From contig NC_079910.1 of the NCBI RefSeq assembly GCF_024868665.1, positions 15,190,902-15,254,901 of the forward strand: a DNA stretch of 64,000 nt. The letters run 5' to 3'. The position numbers and the translations under genes are program-made. The DNA is from Triplophysa rosa (lineage: Eukaryota; Chordata; Actinopteri; Cypriniformes; Nemacheilidae). The notes beneath the pieces are model-generated. The model worked only from the letters and a program-made list of their open reading frames with translations. It did no database searches and was not told the origin of the DNA. The first letter of the stretch is position 1, and each line of letters opens with the position of its first letter. This document shows positions 36,660-49,776 of this stretch, piece by piece.

Positions 36660-38131
36660 CAGGGCCAGATTAACACTTCACTGTACCCTGGCAACAATAT
36701 TCAAGGGCCCCATCATCACGACCCCAGGATCACCATAATCTGGCAAAATACAGAATAAATTACAGTAATACAGTAAATATACTCAATATTTAAATAACTA
36801 ACTGTCATCAAGTGCATTTTGATGTACAGATGTGCAAATGCTCATAGAACTACAAATGCACCACAGTGTTCTCTTGTCAAGGCCATTCACTCATGATGTT
36901 ATGAAAACAAAACGCATTGGCATCAGTATAATCTGGCAAAATTGACCCACTACATAGAGAGTGAAGGAAGTGTCCTCCATTTTCACAAAAAAAGAAATAA
37001 GCAACCACTTTCAAAGCATCCAATATTTATTTAACAACACCTACTCCCAACACAAATGTATTGAATTGATAGAGCCATCACAGAGGAAGTCCACAGACAA
37101 GACACAAACAAAAATCCATAATCTCCTAGAATCAAGTAGCATTTTGGTCCTCAGCTCATTTTAAACAGAAATCACCCTGTCACCTCAGAATTCAAAAGGA
37201 CAATCAAGTTATAGTGCAATATAAACATTTTGAAATCTGCTGTTTTCTCTCAACAACAATAAACAATTTACAGCATTTTCATGGAGCCACCACAAGGAAA
37301 AAATAAATAAAATGCAGTATCATCTGCTCCTAAACTCATTTTAACTTGTTTTAAAACAGAAAACAACCTGTCACATCACAGTTCAACAAGACAGGCAAGG
37401 GTTAAACATTTTAGTGCAAGATAAACATTTGGAAATCTGTCAATTTCTCTCAATTAGACAAGACAAAAAGAAATGCTACATAATCTGGCAATGAAGCAGA
37501 TCGTTGGTGAGGGAGCGTGTCCTACTCCCAAGTCCGGACTCCCTCACCGAAGCAAGACACTTGGCAGACCGGTTCTGGAAAGCTGCAGGCCCTCGGAAGA
37601 TCGCCTGTTCACGGAGCGGCTCCGTAACCGGCCCCCACAGTGCAGGATCCACAGGGAGTAGAGGCGTTGAGGTACAGGGGCTGCTCGCAGACTTGACTAG
37701 CGGCTCAGATGGCGGTGAGACTCGACCATCACCGCTTCCCTCAACGGTCGCACTCGCAGCAGAATCCGGGCCGTCGGTTGAAGATGCTGCCGGGGGCTCT
37801 TCGCTCTCGGGGCTGTGAACATTAGCTAGCGCCGGCAGTGAAGAAATGTCCTGGCTAGCTGAGCTGTCCTTGTTGACGGATGCTGCCTTAGCAGAACAGT
37901 TGCTAATGTTTACTAGCGTGAAGAAATTCCCTATTATCCTTCTCCTTTTTTAATTTCCGTTTAGCGCTCCCACTTAGCTTCTCCATGTTTGCATTTTTTG
38001 AGTTGTGTTGTGTAGCGGCGCTTGCCGTCACGCGATCGGTGCACGTTGATTGGCGTCACCGCCCTGGGCCCTTTAGAGGTCATGGGCCCCTGGGCAATTG
38101 CCCAGTTGCCCATACGGTTAATTCGGCCTTG
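36660..38131 (-). mobile_element. hAT transposon with decayed transposase
   Basis: Flanked by a perfect 8-bp duplication TTCCTATA (36652-36659 and 38132-38139). The terminal inverted repeats are CAGGGCCAGATTAAC and, inverted, CAAGGCCGAATTAACC. The 1472-bp body is oriented on the minus strand, where a short coding start (37986 to 37903) reads MEKLSGSAKRKLKKEKDN, a start I recall from zf-TTF/hAT-type transposase proteins of fish. It then hits a stop; a shifted frame stays open to about 37480 but carries no catalytic core. The element has lost most of its transposase and is non-autonomous. Confidence 0.85.
37903..37986 (-). pseudogene. N-terminal remnant of a hAT transposase
   Basis: Twenty-seven codons beginning MEKLSGSAKRKLKK, ending at a premature TAG after FLHASKH. 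Downstream the reading continues in a different frame, indicating a frameshift plus deletion of the BED/TTF-dimerisation body. Assignment rests on recall of the basic N-terminus and on the hAT ends around it. Confidence 0.6.
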
Positions 38132-38139
38132 TTCCTATA

Positions 38140-39360
38140 ACTTTATATGCATGTGTGTATCTTTACATCTCTATCTTTCTCTTGGCCCGTATGGCTCCCT
38201 ATGCCTTAAAATGTGAAAGATAGCCCGCTGTCTTTATTGCCTGAGCCACTTCACATCACGATAAGAGTTACATGACCTGCCAATTCTGCTTTTTATACAA
38301 CGTTTTATTTTGCTCCAAGTTTAATAAAACTCAGCTGCTTTGGAGGGGTAGAAAAATCTATTCAGCAGGACCCCCCTGATGTTAAAAAACAACCTTTGTG
38401 AACCCTTAATTCAGCCTCATGCCGCGATTAAAAACAAGATGTAACAAGCAGAAGCTGTTCGGGACACTTTTCTCAGCAGTTCACTGCTTGTCCTCATCTT
38501 AAATTCCAGCCTGGCTTCAGAGCGAGCCAAATGACACATCACAAGGCCAGAGGTCAAATTGTAATAATTATTCGACATGAACAACGTCATATTCTTTGCA
38601 GGCCTCTGATCTGGTCTGGCCCAGATTTGACCAAAAAAGGGATTTTGTTGCTACTGCAAATCGCACTCCTCCCACACTGCTTTGAGGCAAAGGGAAATAA
38701 CTTACTCCTTATGGGGCACAAGGGAAGAATGTTGCAAATAAGGCTTGGTATTATGACAAATACTGAAGAGAAAGCACACATTGCCAGAGGAGGTAGACCA
38801 TTTAAGACCTGAAAAGAAGACAGGACTCCCTATATTGGTGTCAACATATAGACGGATCCATTTGCTGTTAACTGCACATGCATTGACTGAGCAGCTCATT
38901 ATTGAAGATAACTTTAATCATTTCAATTTTATTACCATACTGTAAACCACCTTGTTGTTTGTACATAACTATGCAATCATGACTAAACATGACTCATACA
39001 TTAAAAATGCTTAACCTACTAAATCCATCCTTAAAGATTCAAGTGCAATTAACAGTTCAAAATGCAATACCCATAACCCCTTGCACATGAATATTTACAG
39101 TAGATTATGTTGAGTCAAGTTTATGTCTAGGTTTATGTTTAGTCAAAGAACAAGAACTGATTTAAATAGTTTAATACTTGTTAATAAAAGGTCAATGGTC
39201 ACAGAGGTTTTAACTCCTTTATTCTCAATCTCAATTGATTTAGAAAGCACAATTAAAAACAATCACAGATTGGTCAATGTGCTGTACAATGTTTTAAATG
39301 CAAAATAACAACAACGCACAACAAGAAACATCACATGTCACAAGATGTAGCAAAAGCAGA
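38140..39360. other. Intergenic, nothing recognised
   Basis: A 93-codon ORF on + overlaps two minus-strand ORFs; none shows a domain. Sequence at 38220-38530 is less AT-rich and free of obvious repeats, so it may hold conserved noncoding sequence, but nothing can be proved from one genome. Confidence 0.35.
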
Positions 39361-39780
39361 TCTAAGACTTCTTCCCGGATGGTGTTCACACAGCAGATCA
39401 GAAAGATATGGGGGGCAAGACCATTTAAACATTTAAAAACAAGTAAAAGCACTTTAAACCATTGAGTTGTCTAGAGCGGACTGGAAGCCAATGTAAGGAC
39501 ATTAAAACAGGAGTTATATGTTCGCGTTTACGAACAGTTAAAAGTTCAAATGGACCATTTGTAGTCTGGATAATGAAGAGTTATTTATACCCAGATATAG
39601 GGAATTACAGTAGTCTATTCTGGAAGAAATGAAAGCATGAATCGCAGTTTCAAAGTGCTTAAGCCAGCGCTATTAATTGGTAAAAACTTGATTTTACAAC
39701 TGAATTTATTTGACTTTCAAATTTAAGTGCACTATCAGAGACGACACCCGAGTTTTTTACACATGATTTTGCTGAAGATG
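39361..39780. repeat. Teleost interspersed repeat fragment
   Basis: Contains CCATTTAAACATTTAAAAAC, AAAGCACTTTAAACC, GGAAGCCAATGTAAGGACAT and TTACAGTAGTCTATTCTGG, a phrase set familiar from fish genomes. The piece at 24183 (TGCAATAGTCCAGTCTGG) belongs to the same kind of sequence. Probably a non-LTR-derived fragment; no intact ORF. Confidence 0.4.
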
Positions 39781-40013
39781 ATAAAACCCATCTTCATGTG
39801 TCAAGTTCAGTCAAGTGCATTCAATGATCAACATACTCAGTCATGAAATTACGCTGATTGAATTTACTTCATGATATTATAACACAAAGTTAACTTAACA
39901 ATTGAAGTTCAATCTACATGCACATCAAGTTCAGGACATGGAACCGAAAAGTTGGTTCGAAACTCTCGTGGAGTGAGACAAGAGCCATCAACACTGCTTC
40001 TTTAGGCCTTACC

Positions 40014-40090
40014 TTAAAGCGATAGTTCACCCAAAAATGAAAATTCTGTTATCATTTAGTCACCTTCGAGTTGTTCCAAATCTGTAAAAT
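40014..40090. repeat. Angel-like MITE, left half only
   Basis: Starts TTAAAGCGATAGTTCACCC, continues through AAAATTCTG and CACCTTCGAGTTGTTCCAAA, then breaks off after about 75 bp. Confidence 0.6.
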
Positions 40091-41734
40091 ACTTATTGTA
40101 TATTATGACAATGATAGCACTTTTCTGAAGGTATACAGAAAACGTCTCGCCAGATGACATAGCTGCTCTGGTATGTCTCCGCAAAATAAGCCCCACTCAT
40201 TACCTTCTTTCGCACTGAGATTCTTAGTTTCTTTTTTTGGCAGTACACCCCACAGCAAAACACTTAACTTTCATTATGATATGATGTTTCTGTTTGATTC
40301 AAAATAAAAAATGAAACACACCATTATAAGATCTGGACCACGTGACACGTTAATGTGCGTCTCAGGTGGATAGTCAAGGAAGGAGAGTGCAAATATTTTG
40401 TTTTTGAGGTGACAACTGTGTCTGCGCAAATGTTTACAGATATGAATAGTTCAAACAAGTTCATTGAACCATCTGCAATTTGGCAAACATACAGGAACTT
40501 GGTCATAAGGAAATTAAGTCAATTTACAGGGAGCTCATAAAAAAATGTTGCATAACAGGATTAAATTGGACAGAGTATGAAAAACATGTGGGGGTCAAAT
40601 GTAGTTTGTGAAGCCACATGTGAAGTGAAGGCCTTGCAAAAATGTAACAGATAAAGGTGGATAAAGATAAGAAACATACTGTATATCATATGTTCATTAC
40701 AGCATACGATCACCCTAACAGCATTTCTCTTGCAGCCATGTGTTTGTGTTAAATCTCATGCTTGACCGTCCGTTGGCCTGTTTTCAAAGAGTTGAGGTGA
40801 AGGTTGTGAGAGAAATAAAAACGCGTGACAGTTTCATGAAACGTAGCATTTCATGAAAGAAGACAGGTCGTGACATCTTATCTTAAACATCTGTTAATGT
40901 TACACAAACCATCTCGGGGCATAGTGCTGGTTTACAGCTCATCTGAACTTCAGTGCCAAGCTATGCCTTCCTATGAGGGCGCTTCAGATTGACCTGTAGT
41001 TCTGAGGTAAAATAGAAAAGTAACAGTGCTGTGATATCAGTAAACAGCCGTTAACCAAATACAAATCAATCAAACTGATATCTTAAGCTAGCATGTGAAA
41101 GACTCCTTGGGATTTATTTCAAACAAAAGATTTTCTATGTTTCACAATGAGATCATGCTATAGCATTCGGAAGCATGCTATGTCAACATCCGTTATGATG
41201 ACATGACTGGTTTGTTGGGGGTTGGGTGCTAGACGTGATTCAGTGGCTATTGGGATGCAATGATGTAATGAGTTGCAATGGGAACATCTTGAATTTAATC
41301 TTGCTTTTGAGCTACAGTCTTTTTCCTGTCCGGAATAGGGGTGTGGATTGTGATCTCATTAAATCCATCCGTTTCTGTATCATGACATAACGGCATGTTG
41401 AAATTTGTCTGCCATTGAATCGTTTTGAGAAGTCACTGAAAGAAGAAGAATAAAAATGCTGAGAGCAATATGACATGTTAAATGAACCAATGCAATTCTT
41501 TTATTAGTTAAAATACTGAAATAAATATGTTAACGATAGTATGTGTGTGATGATATGTATTTAGCTCACAGTTCAATGCAATGCATGATACTGGGTTCAT
41601 GGTACAAAAGTAACATTATTCTGATCAAAATTTGAAAAATAAAATGAATAACAGATTTATTTCAAAAATAACAATTCTAAATAATATTTGTTGTTGTACA
41701 TACAACTTATTGTATGATTTACAACATTCAACAC
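40091..41734. other. Intergenic, nothing recognised
   Basis: No coding exon, RNA gene or delimited repeat was recognised. Confidence 0.4.
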
Positions 41735-41912
41735 TGTAAAAACTGTCTTTATTTTACAGTATCTTCACATAATTTTGGTAAAAGAGAATAAAATACAGAA
41801 TAAACTGCAAATTTTGGTGTCATTTTACTTTTCAAAAAATATATTTTGCGGCATTTTCTGGCACCCCAGCTGCCGAAATATAACAGTTTTTTACCAGAAT
41901 TTTTTACAGAGA
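41735..41912. repeat. ACTGTAAA-type element
   Basis: Starts ACACTGTAAAAACTGTC and ends CAGTTTTTTACCAGAATTTT and TTTTTACAGAG, giving short inverted ends (ACTGTAAAAA / TTTTTACAG). Internal GGCACCCCAGCTGCCG is a small palindrome matching CCGGCAGATGGGGTGC in the 13.8-kb copy. Confidence 0.5.
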
Positions 41913-43210
41913 AGGTTTAACTGAAATAATATTGTATGTAAAATGATTCAAACTGAATAGGTCTGTGACAGAAAAATAAAACTGAATTTTAACATAAAAT
42001 GAAAGTTAAGAAAGTAATTTTAATAAGTGAAACCCTAAATAAAAGCTTCTTAAAGCACAAAAAAACATTAAAACATTATGTTGACGCAGGTTACATGTTG
42101 GCAGCTCAACCAACAGGATTAAGCAAACGTCAAATGTAAAAAAAAACTCCATATTTTTGCATCATAATATATTGTGTCACAATCCATCGTTACAACCCGA
42201 ATATTAACCAAGCATATGGAGATGTCTATCTTTATTTCAGCAAACATTTGTGCATTCCTCAAAGCTAAGCAGAAGACAAAACAGATGAAATACAACCCCC
42301 TTACACGCAAGCATCTTTAAACAGCAATCACTCACCAATACAGTATTCATATAGTTCACATTGAGGCCATGCATGACTTTTGTTTACACAGTAAAGTAGG
42401 AGATATTTCTGGCATGTGTGTGATGCATGTCTAACCATATACTAATTGAGTTGACTTTTAACTTTTACGATGTTGACACAACATTACAAAGGCAAATAGC
42501 AGAGCATGAGAAAAGGCCTTCACAGTACATGAAGCATTATATACAGATGAAAGGACTTTACTTAAATTGTCAGTGTAAAACCTTTCTAATCACTTAAACC
42601 TTTATAGTCGTAACTCAGATATGCTTTCTCTGTCTAGTTCAAAAGAACTTCCTGGTTTAACGAAAATACAATTACAAAACTATCATTTGTGCTTATATTG
42701 AATCTGAAGCCCAAATGCATTGGTATTGGTGATACGGTATCATTGGCACTGATCAATTAAAAAACACAGTTTTTTAACCATCTGTTGACCACTATGGTAA
42801 CGTTGATAAAATTGTTTTGGGCAGGACTGAGAGCAAACTGAAGCCACTGTTTTTAGTAAACATGGGCAGAGATCACATAATGAAAGATTCATAAAGTACT
42901 GAGACACATATCATCACATATTTGAGTGCTGACAGTTGAGTTCATTGAAGCTGTCAACACATACAATACCAGTCAAAGGTTCTAAAACACCTGACTGAAA
43001 TGTTTATCATGATATTAAAAACATTTTAATATAAAAATGCATGTTCAAATGTATCAAATCACTTTGTAGGCAAATATATAATTGTCAACATATTAACATC
43101 ATATCAACATCGTTAGAAAACTAAACTGCTTGGATTTTTATTTTGAAATGGATAACTTGTACCAAAAAGCAGCCAATAAGAGCGCCATATATCAATGGAA
43201 ATTCATTGAG
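41913..43210. other. Intergenic, AT-rich
   Basis: Short ORFs with no motif. No complete element was recognised. Confidence 0.35.
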
Positions 43211-43660
43211 TAAGGGATAATGTACAGGCGGTGTGCCGGGTGCTGATCACATGTAACAGCTGGCTGCTTGTACATTATCCCGCTTATTACACGGGTACTT
43301 GCCACATGAGAAAAAAACTGGAAATTAAATGTGAATTTGCAATATTTTATTAGCTCATTTTTAACGAATGCCGAACTCCACTGGGAAAAGCCGTTTACTT
43401 TCAGTTTTAAGGTAAGAAACGACATTCAAATGTCACGAACAGGCAATTTTGTTTAATCATTTGTAAATATAATGTCATATATGTTACTAAAAGACATATT
43501 TATATTTAATTTGTCAAAAAAAACTGTCAAAATGATTTGCTGCATCCGGGTTACCGTGTGTTATTAGTTTTGAGGGGTTGTTATCTGGGAATAACGAACC
43601 TGCAAATGTCGCCACTGGCCAATCAGAATCAAGCGTTCCAACGAGCCGTGTAATAATACT
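43211..43660. repeat. Inverted-repeat block with hairpin
   Basis: GGGATAATGTACAGGC (43214-43229) pairs with GCTTGTACATTATCCC (43266-43281) to form a hairpin. Next to it CTTATTACACGGGT is echoed in inverted form by GAGCCGTGTAATAATAC near 43645, suggesting terminal repeats of a transposon roughly 380 bp long. Noncoding. Confidence 0.45.
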
Positions 43661-43983
43661 GTTTTAAAAGCTTCTCTAGGGTGAGACCTCAAGACATTGA
43701 CTTTGCAAATTTTAGGTGAAGGGTGGCTACGTTGAAGATGCAAGAACATAACATTTCCTTTGGATGCCTTTAGCCACAACATAATAGTTGGGTCATTCTA
43801 TAAATGCGGGCACATTTCTGTGGGATATGTCTTGACTATTTTGTCCTCAATATAAAGCATCAACACTTATTTACCCTGTACATTTACAATCTTTTCCCCA
43901 AACACAACCCTACATATGGAAAAAGCCTTATGTTTTGTTTAAAAAGTGGTTTTATTCTACAGTACATAAACCACTGGTATTCA

Positions 43984-45795
43984 CAGGGCTGTAGTCAAGT
44001 CCAACTTTGTCGAGTCCAAGACCAGGACTAGTTGAGACCGAGTCAAGACCGAGTCTGAAGAGGTTCAAGTCCAAGTCAAGTCCAAGTCCAAATGAGACGG
44101 TCAAGACAGAGACAAAAATGAATCCTCTTCAAGACCACATACTTTATTTGAAATGATCAAAAAGTGGATCAAATTAGGTCATTTTATTTACTTTAGTAAT
44201 AGCAATTTCACCAGTCACATAAAGCCTAAGTGCAACTTCAGATTTTCAGTCTTTTATTGTAGTGTAACAATCACATTCTGGACTGCCAATGGAAAATGTT
44301 TCCATTCTCAGCTTGTTTACTTGTCAGTGTTAACTGCATTGAATCAACATCACTTTTGCAACTGCAATTAATGTTGAAAAAGGTAGTTTCAACAAACCAT
44401 CATTATTTTGATCAGTATTTGCTTTAGTTGGGCTCTTGATTCTTGTGTTTTAAGCGTTAGGTTTTCATTGTCTGTTATAACATTGCGCTAAAATACAACC
44501 GTTGAGGCAACGAAAACTATCCATTGGGATCAGGTGATAATGGTTGTAGTCTTTGTGCAGTTACCTAAATAATTGCTCATGAGTGTATTGTGATTTACGA
44601 GTATTGTGTGATACTAGATTAAAGCAGTGGTATTGCTTATTATACTTCTTTGAACTGACCGAATATAATTTGTAATGATGATGTTTCGGGGTTTAATTTA
44701 AGTTTAATGGCCAGGATAATGGCGTTTACATGACACTATTCAGACAGTTTGAGCAAGTAATGTAAAAGTATATTTATCGTAATATAAAACACATAATACA
44801 AGCAGTCACAATGTCGTTCAAAAATACAGATATTCCAAAGGTACCAACGCGAAACGATCGATTTGTATGAGGAACAGATGCGAAGGCGATCACCGTCCGC
44901 CATAAATCTCAACACCAGTGAAGAACGACGTTCAAAATTTGCCGCCAGAGGAAGTTACGTCAGCTTCGATGCCATTGGCTGTCCCGTACCTCGTGACCGA
45001 TCGCGTCATTTCGTTGGCTTTGAATGTGAAACGGTATTGGCTCCCGCAACCGACTGCATCTAGCTGTTCCGGTTTATCTTTAAAAGGGTGGCGACCTCAT
45101 GCATTCACGGACACGCACAGCATCTTCATGTAAAGTTATCTTACGGCTGTGGTGCAAAAATGTCTTCGAAATGAGTTGTTTGTTATATTTTGTAATGCTT
45201 TTGGTCAGTTTGTGCAATAAATATCCATGACTGCACGTTCAAAAGTGACGCCGTGGGGCGCTGACCGAACGTAAATATGTGACGAGTCGGGAGTGAGAAC
45301 GGGTTGATCAGACATAAACAATCAGTGTATGAAACTCAACAATAGTGACAATCAACAAAAGAAAGCTTCATGCTGTAAGGCATACTGGGTAACCTTCACA
45401 GCACAAAACTATTTCAAGTCTCCCAGCATGCATTGCGGTTAATCTGAATTAGTTTGATGACTGTCACCATTGTTGAGGTTTGTATGATTAGTGTTCAGGA
45501 ATGCAGGAAAACTTTCATTTTAATTTGACACAGTATCTTAGCGTTGTGAACCAGAACACTCAAATCAGTCATCAACTTCATTTAGTATTATTTATCATTT
45601 TTTTACAGCTTGACACCCATCACAAAAAGTAACCTACTCCAAGAGGAAAGAGAATTAACTTAATGAAAGTCAAGAGTCCAACTAGAACATTTGGCGAGTC
45701 CAATGACCATGTCCGAGACAAGTCTGAGTGCAGATACCAACGAGTCCAAGACAAGTCCGACACTACAGAAAAACAACTCAAGCACTACAGCACTG
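43984..45795. mobile_element. Non-autonomous hAT element, 1.8 kb
   Basis: The ends CAGGGCTGTAGTCAAGT and (inverted) CAGTGCTGTAGTGCTTGAG are hAT-type. The flanking duplication is GGTATTCA (43976-43983) and GGTATCCA (45796-45803), one mismatch in eight. Both subterminal regions are tiled with degenerate AAGTCCAAGTC/GAGTCCAAGAC motifs, likely transposase-binding repeats. The centre has a GC-richer stretch (44840-45130) with open frames of 66 and 71 codons but no transposase motif, so mobility would need an enzyme supplied elsewhere. Confidence 0.85.
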
Positions 45796-45803
45796 GGTAT
45801 CCA

Positions 45804-47995
45804 GCTGTAGAATTTTGTAAAGTTGCTCATTCTACTAAAGCAATAAGCCCCAAGAAGCAGTGGGTTACCAGGTATTTTATAACGGCTAAGAACGCGGCTC
45901 AACCAATCAGAATCAAGGGCCAGAAACTTTTTAAACCTTTAAAATAATCTTCAATATAAATTAATTTCATAGTTTCACCTTTAGTTAGGTTAAATAATCA
46001 AGACATTTGAGTATGTTCTTCAAAGATTTTTTTTATTGTAACATACCTTTTTATGTGTCCGAAAAACCATTGCCAACTAAGTTACCCACTAGGAAAGCCC
46101 CTCTAAAAAAGGAATGGTTTGACCCAATCTCACATAAGCTGCATAGTTGCATAGTATGATGTTATAAAGGCACATAGATGAAAGGTACAGTATGTTTTCT
46201 CTCTTTTCCTGAATGTTAGTTAAAATAGCAAACCTGTGTCAAGAGTGGATTCATTGACTGTTACACAAATGGCTAACGAGAAATTTTGAGTGAAAATGTA
46301 TTTATAAACATGCTTAGCAGTAGTTTTAGGCCTGGCTTACATATTGAATATAGGCCCAAAATGTCAACTATGTAGCTGTCCACTCTGTTACCCAGTAAAG
46401 GTAAAAATATAAGGTAATTGTAAAAAATCTAAACCAGCTAAACCTGAGATTGGTTAATAGAATCAGTTTTTAATATGTTTTAAAATATGTTTAAGTATTT
46501 AAGAGTGTTATGTAATGCCATGTTTGTATTTTGTTAAAATGCGAAAAAATATAAAGAACAAGCGTTTTAAAACGAATTAGGTGGTCTAAAATAAAGACAG
46601 GGGGCTACATCATTTTTGTGCCTTTTTGTCATCGTCCTTCAAACCATATAATACCTTTCCTTATTGTTAAATAATTGTATGTGAATATACTGCTCAAAAG
46701 AGGAAAATATGTTTAAGTGTTCATATACTGTGGGTATGCACTTTATTTACACAACTGATAAGAAAAAATTAAGAGATCCCAGATCCGGTCAAGCTGTGGG
46801 TATTCCATTGAATAAACCATCAGACAAAAGTAACATGACTACACACACAGCTACATAGCAACAAAGACCACAAATTATATAACAAATAAAATCACCAGTC
46901 ACTTTTGTCCCATAGTCCTCGAAAAGGGGAAAGAAGTGAAAGGTGTGTTGCTTTTTCTTATATTAACCTATAGGCAATGATAAATTAGATACAGGTAGAA
47001 GAAGTATATAGAAAATTATAATTCAACTCTTCACTCTTAAAATAATGTGCTTTGTCCTCTGCTTGCTTTTCCTTACAGAGACCAAACACACACGCAGCTG
47101 TTTATACATGCAGAGTACACGGACCGGCAAGAGATCAGGTGAGACACACCTGACGGCGATTCACTGATGTCAATCATCTCAAAACCTTCCGCTTTTTTGT
47201 TCTTTCTTCCCACGTATTCATCCGTCAGAGCAGAATGTGTGTGATTATGATGAGGTCGTGACAGATGATGGAAGTTTTATTCTTTATACTGTAGACAAGC
47301 CTGTCATCTCTTTTGCATGATCAAGTCTTTAGTTCCCATCATCAGCACTGACAAAGCACTCAGGTGGTCAAACAAACCCGAGAGAGTAAACAGCAAAACG
47401 CAACCTGGCAACCATTGAAACATCCAGCACAGCAGGTTGCATTTTAATAGGAACGTGAAGGTTTACGTTTTTCAGCTCAAGAGGGATTCGCTAAATTGTT
47501 TGTTCGAATTCGGTTTCGCTTTAGCATGATTATTATTTCCTACACCAGTAAACTCATGTGCAAGGTAAGAGAAAAAGAATGGGAGAGAGATGACAAAGCA
47601 CAATAAGCCTATATGGAAATCAGACCTGCACAGGACCTGTACGGTATTTGCATACCGGGGAAAAACATGTTCATAGCAACCGGGTGACATCAAAGCATAA
47701 CAAACAAACAACCTACTCGTCCTGAACGAACCAAAATACGAATGCGAGATTAAAAATGGAACTGAAACCGTTACGCTACCATCACTTTAGATATGAATTA
47801 TACAGTATATGAATATGAGTTTCGGAAGTAGATGTGACATCAACTACATGTAGAGCATAACGGGGAAATCTCTGGCTGTTGTCAAAACAAAGGTTAAACT
47901 GTCCGTCCTGTCCTAGACACGGTCTGTGAGGTTATGCAGTGAAAAAAGCATAAGAGGTAGTCGTTACTTCCTCCCCCCATCTCATCGCCGTTGAA
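45804..47995. other. Intergenic, nothing recognised
   Basis: AT-rich, with no supported gene or delimited repeat. Confidence 0.35.
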
Positions 47996-48003
47996 CTGTG
48001 GAA

Positions 48004-48484
48004 CAGTGTTGGGTGTAACTAGTTACTAAGTAATTAGTTACTGTATTTTAATTACTTTTCCCATGAAAAAGTAAAGTAAGGGATTACTCTTATTTTTTCT
48101 GTAATTTAATTACAGTTACTTCTGATGTAATTAAACTAAATACTTTGTGTAAAATGTGTGTGCAATAGTGGAATTAACATCAAAATTCAAAGTCTAACTT
48201 TAAAATCCATGCTTTAATGTATAATTCTCACATGTGTTATACTTTGGTCAGTTAATAAGGGTACTTTATGTAGTTTTATATTCTTTATTTGAATGAATGA
48301 AAAGAGCCTTTCATGTCTATGCTTGAATCACTTAACTAATCAAGGTTGATATAGGATATAGAAAGTAATAAGTAATTAAATACTTGTTGGAGAGAGTAAT
48401 TTGTAAAGTAATTAATTACACTATTGAATATGTAATTAGTAACTAGTAACTGATTACTTTTTCAGAGTAACTTGCCCAACACTG
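48004..48484. mobile_element. Non-autonomous hAT MITE with perfect 8-bp duplication
   Basis: Bounded by CTGTGGAA on both sides (47996-48003 and 48485-48492). Ends are CAGTGTTGGGTGTAACTAG and, inverted, CAGTGTTGGGCAAGTTACTC. The interior is filled with GTAATTAGTTACT-type motifs. It is 481 bp and noncoding, and belongs to a hAT MITE type common in fish. Confidence 0.9.
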
Positions 48485-48492
48485 CTGTGGAA

Positions 48493-49724
48493 TATGATTT
48501 GAACCTTGGCATCCCTCCCAATTCTCCCACGTGCTCCGGCCTTGTCCTTCAGTGACTTACAGAAGCCGTCTCTATGGTTACCGCTCTCAAGTTTGGGTGA
48601 AAACAGACGCTGAGGAAAGAGGAATGGCCTGGAGTCATGCTCGGTCTTCCCCCGGTTCCTTCTCATATTAAACCCACAGTCATGTGGCATGAGCTCACCA
48701 CAGCATTAATTCAGGAACTGTGGCAGATATACACATTGCATTGTTACAATACATTGCATTTTTGTTATATAAGGAATTAATTCATATCTTTTTCTGAAAG
48801 AACCGAGTATAGGTAAAAGGTCAACCCCTTTACAGCCACTCGTACCTTAAACATCTGGTTTACACTTTAACCACGAAACTATGAGTGTCACATGGGCATA
48901 ATATCAGCTTTCATGAGAGTACAAATGGACAGCATTTTTGGTTTAGTTTGTCTTTCCATTCAATGACAACACTGCCACCATGTGTATATTTTACAACCGC
49001 AAAAGACAAGGGAACTGTTACCTTCAGCCACATAGCCTAAAGTCAGATTTTATCGACTGTTTCAGCGGCAACAACATAAACAAACATTGTGTGGTCTAAA
49101 CTTAACTTCCGGTAGACCTCCGCAAAGAATCAATAACTGTTGAATACTTTTAATTGAATTTAATACAATTAACATACAATAAAGTTTTAATATATATTTT
49201 TGCTAATAGAAATGAACTTCGGCCAGGCTGGGGCATCCGATGAAAAACACGCATTGTTTATTAAAGAAAATGCATAATGTATATTACTCCATATTAAACA
49301 GGAAACTACTTTTTTTTTGTAGATCTTGAAAATTACAATATTAAACAGATCCAACAACGGAACCATACAAAGAGGAAAAGATACAGAAGAATTTTTTTTA
49401 AATAAAAAAACAAAACAAAACATGTATTTCTTCTCCTTCCTATGGACAAATTCTAAATACAAAAAAAGAAAAGAACGAAAAGAGCATACATAGAAACACT
49501 GTATGATAAAACAGGAAACTACTTGGTATATTGAGTACCTCAGAGATGACGTATTTTTGTATGCAAACACCGGAAGCGAGGTAGCATTTTAGCACTTCCG
49601 GTTTCATCGCTCCAAAGTCTATGGGGTTTTTTGAATGGGTTTTTGGTAAATCGCCTGAAATAAGGTAATCATGGTCCACGGGAAATGCGGTGCTCCATGT
49701 GCACTGTTTTTAAATGGATTAAAC
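48493..49724. other. Intergenic, AT-rich
   Basis: A 127-codon minus-strand ORF (49187-49570) is Phe/Tyr/Lys-rich by composition and shows no family features. No other structure was recognised. Confidence 0.35.
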
Positions 49725-49776
49725 AAAGCTTCGAGGCAAAATTACTCGAGTTACTCGAGGAATCGTTCCAGCCCTA
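49725..49776. repeat. hAT right-end fragment
   Basis: Ends GGAATCGTTCCAGCCCTA, whose inverse TAGGGCTGGAACGATTCC is a typical hAT terminus. It is preceded by duplicated TTACTCGAG. No matching left end was found. Confidence 0.5.

Noticed and set aside
37504..37818. 104-codon plus-strand ORF in a GC-rich stretch
   Set aside because: Antisense to the decayed hAT transposase and inside an element with defined ends.
49187..49570. 127-codon minus-strand ORF
   Set aside because: Phe/Lys/Tyr-rich product of AT-rich DNA with no motif and no promoter.
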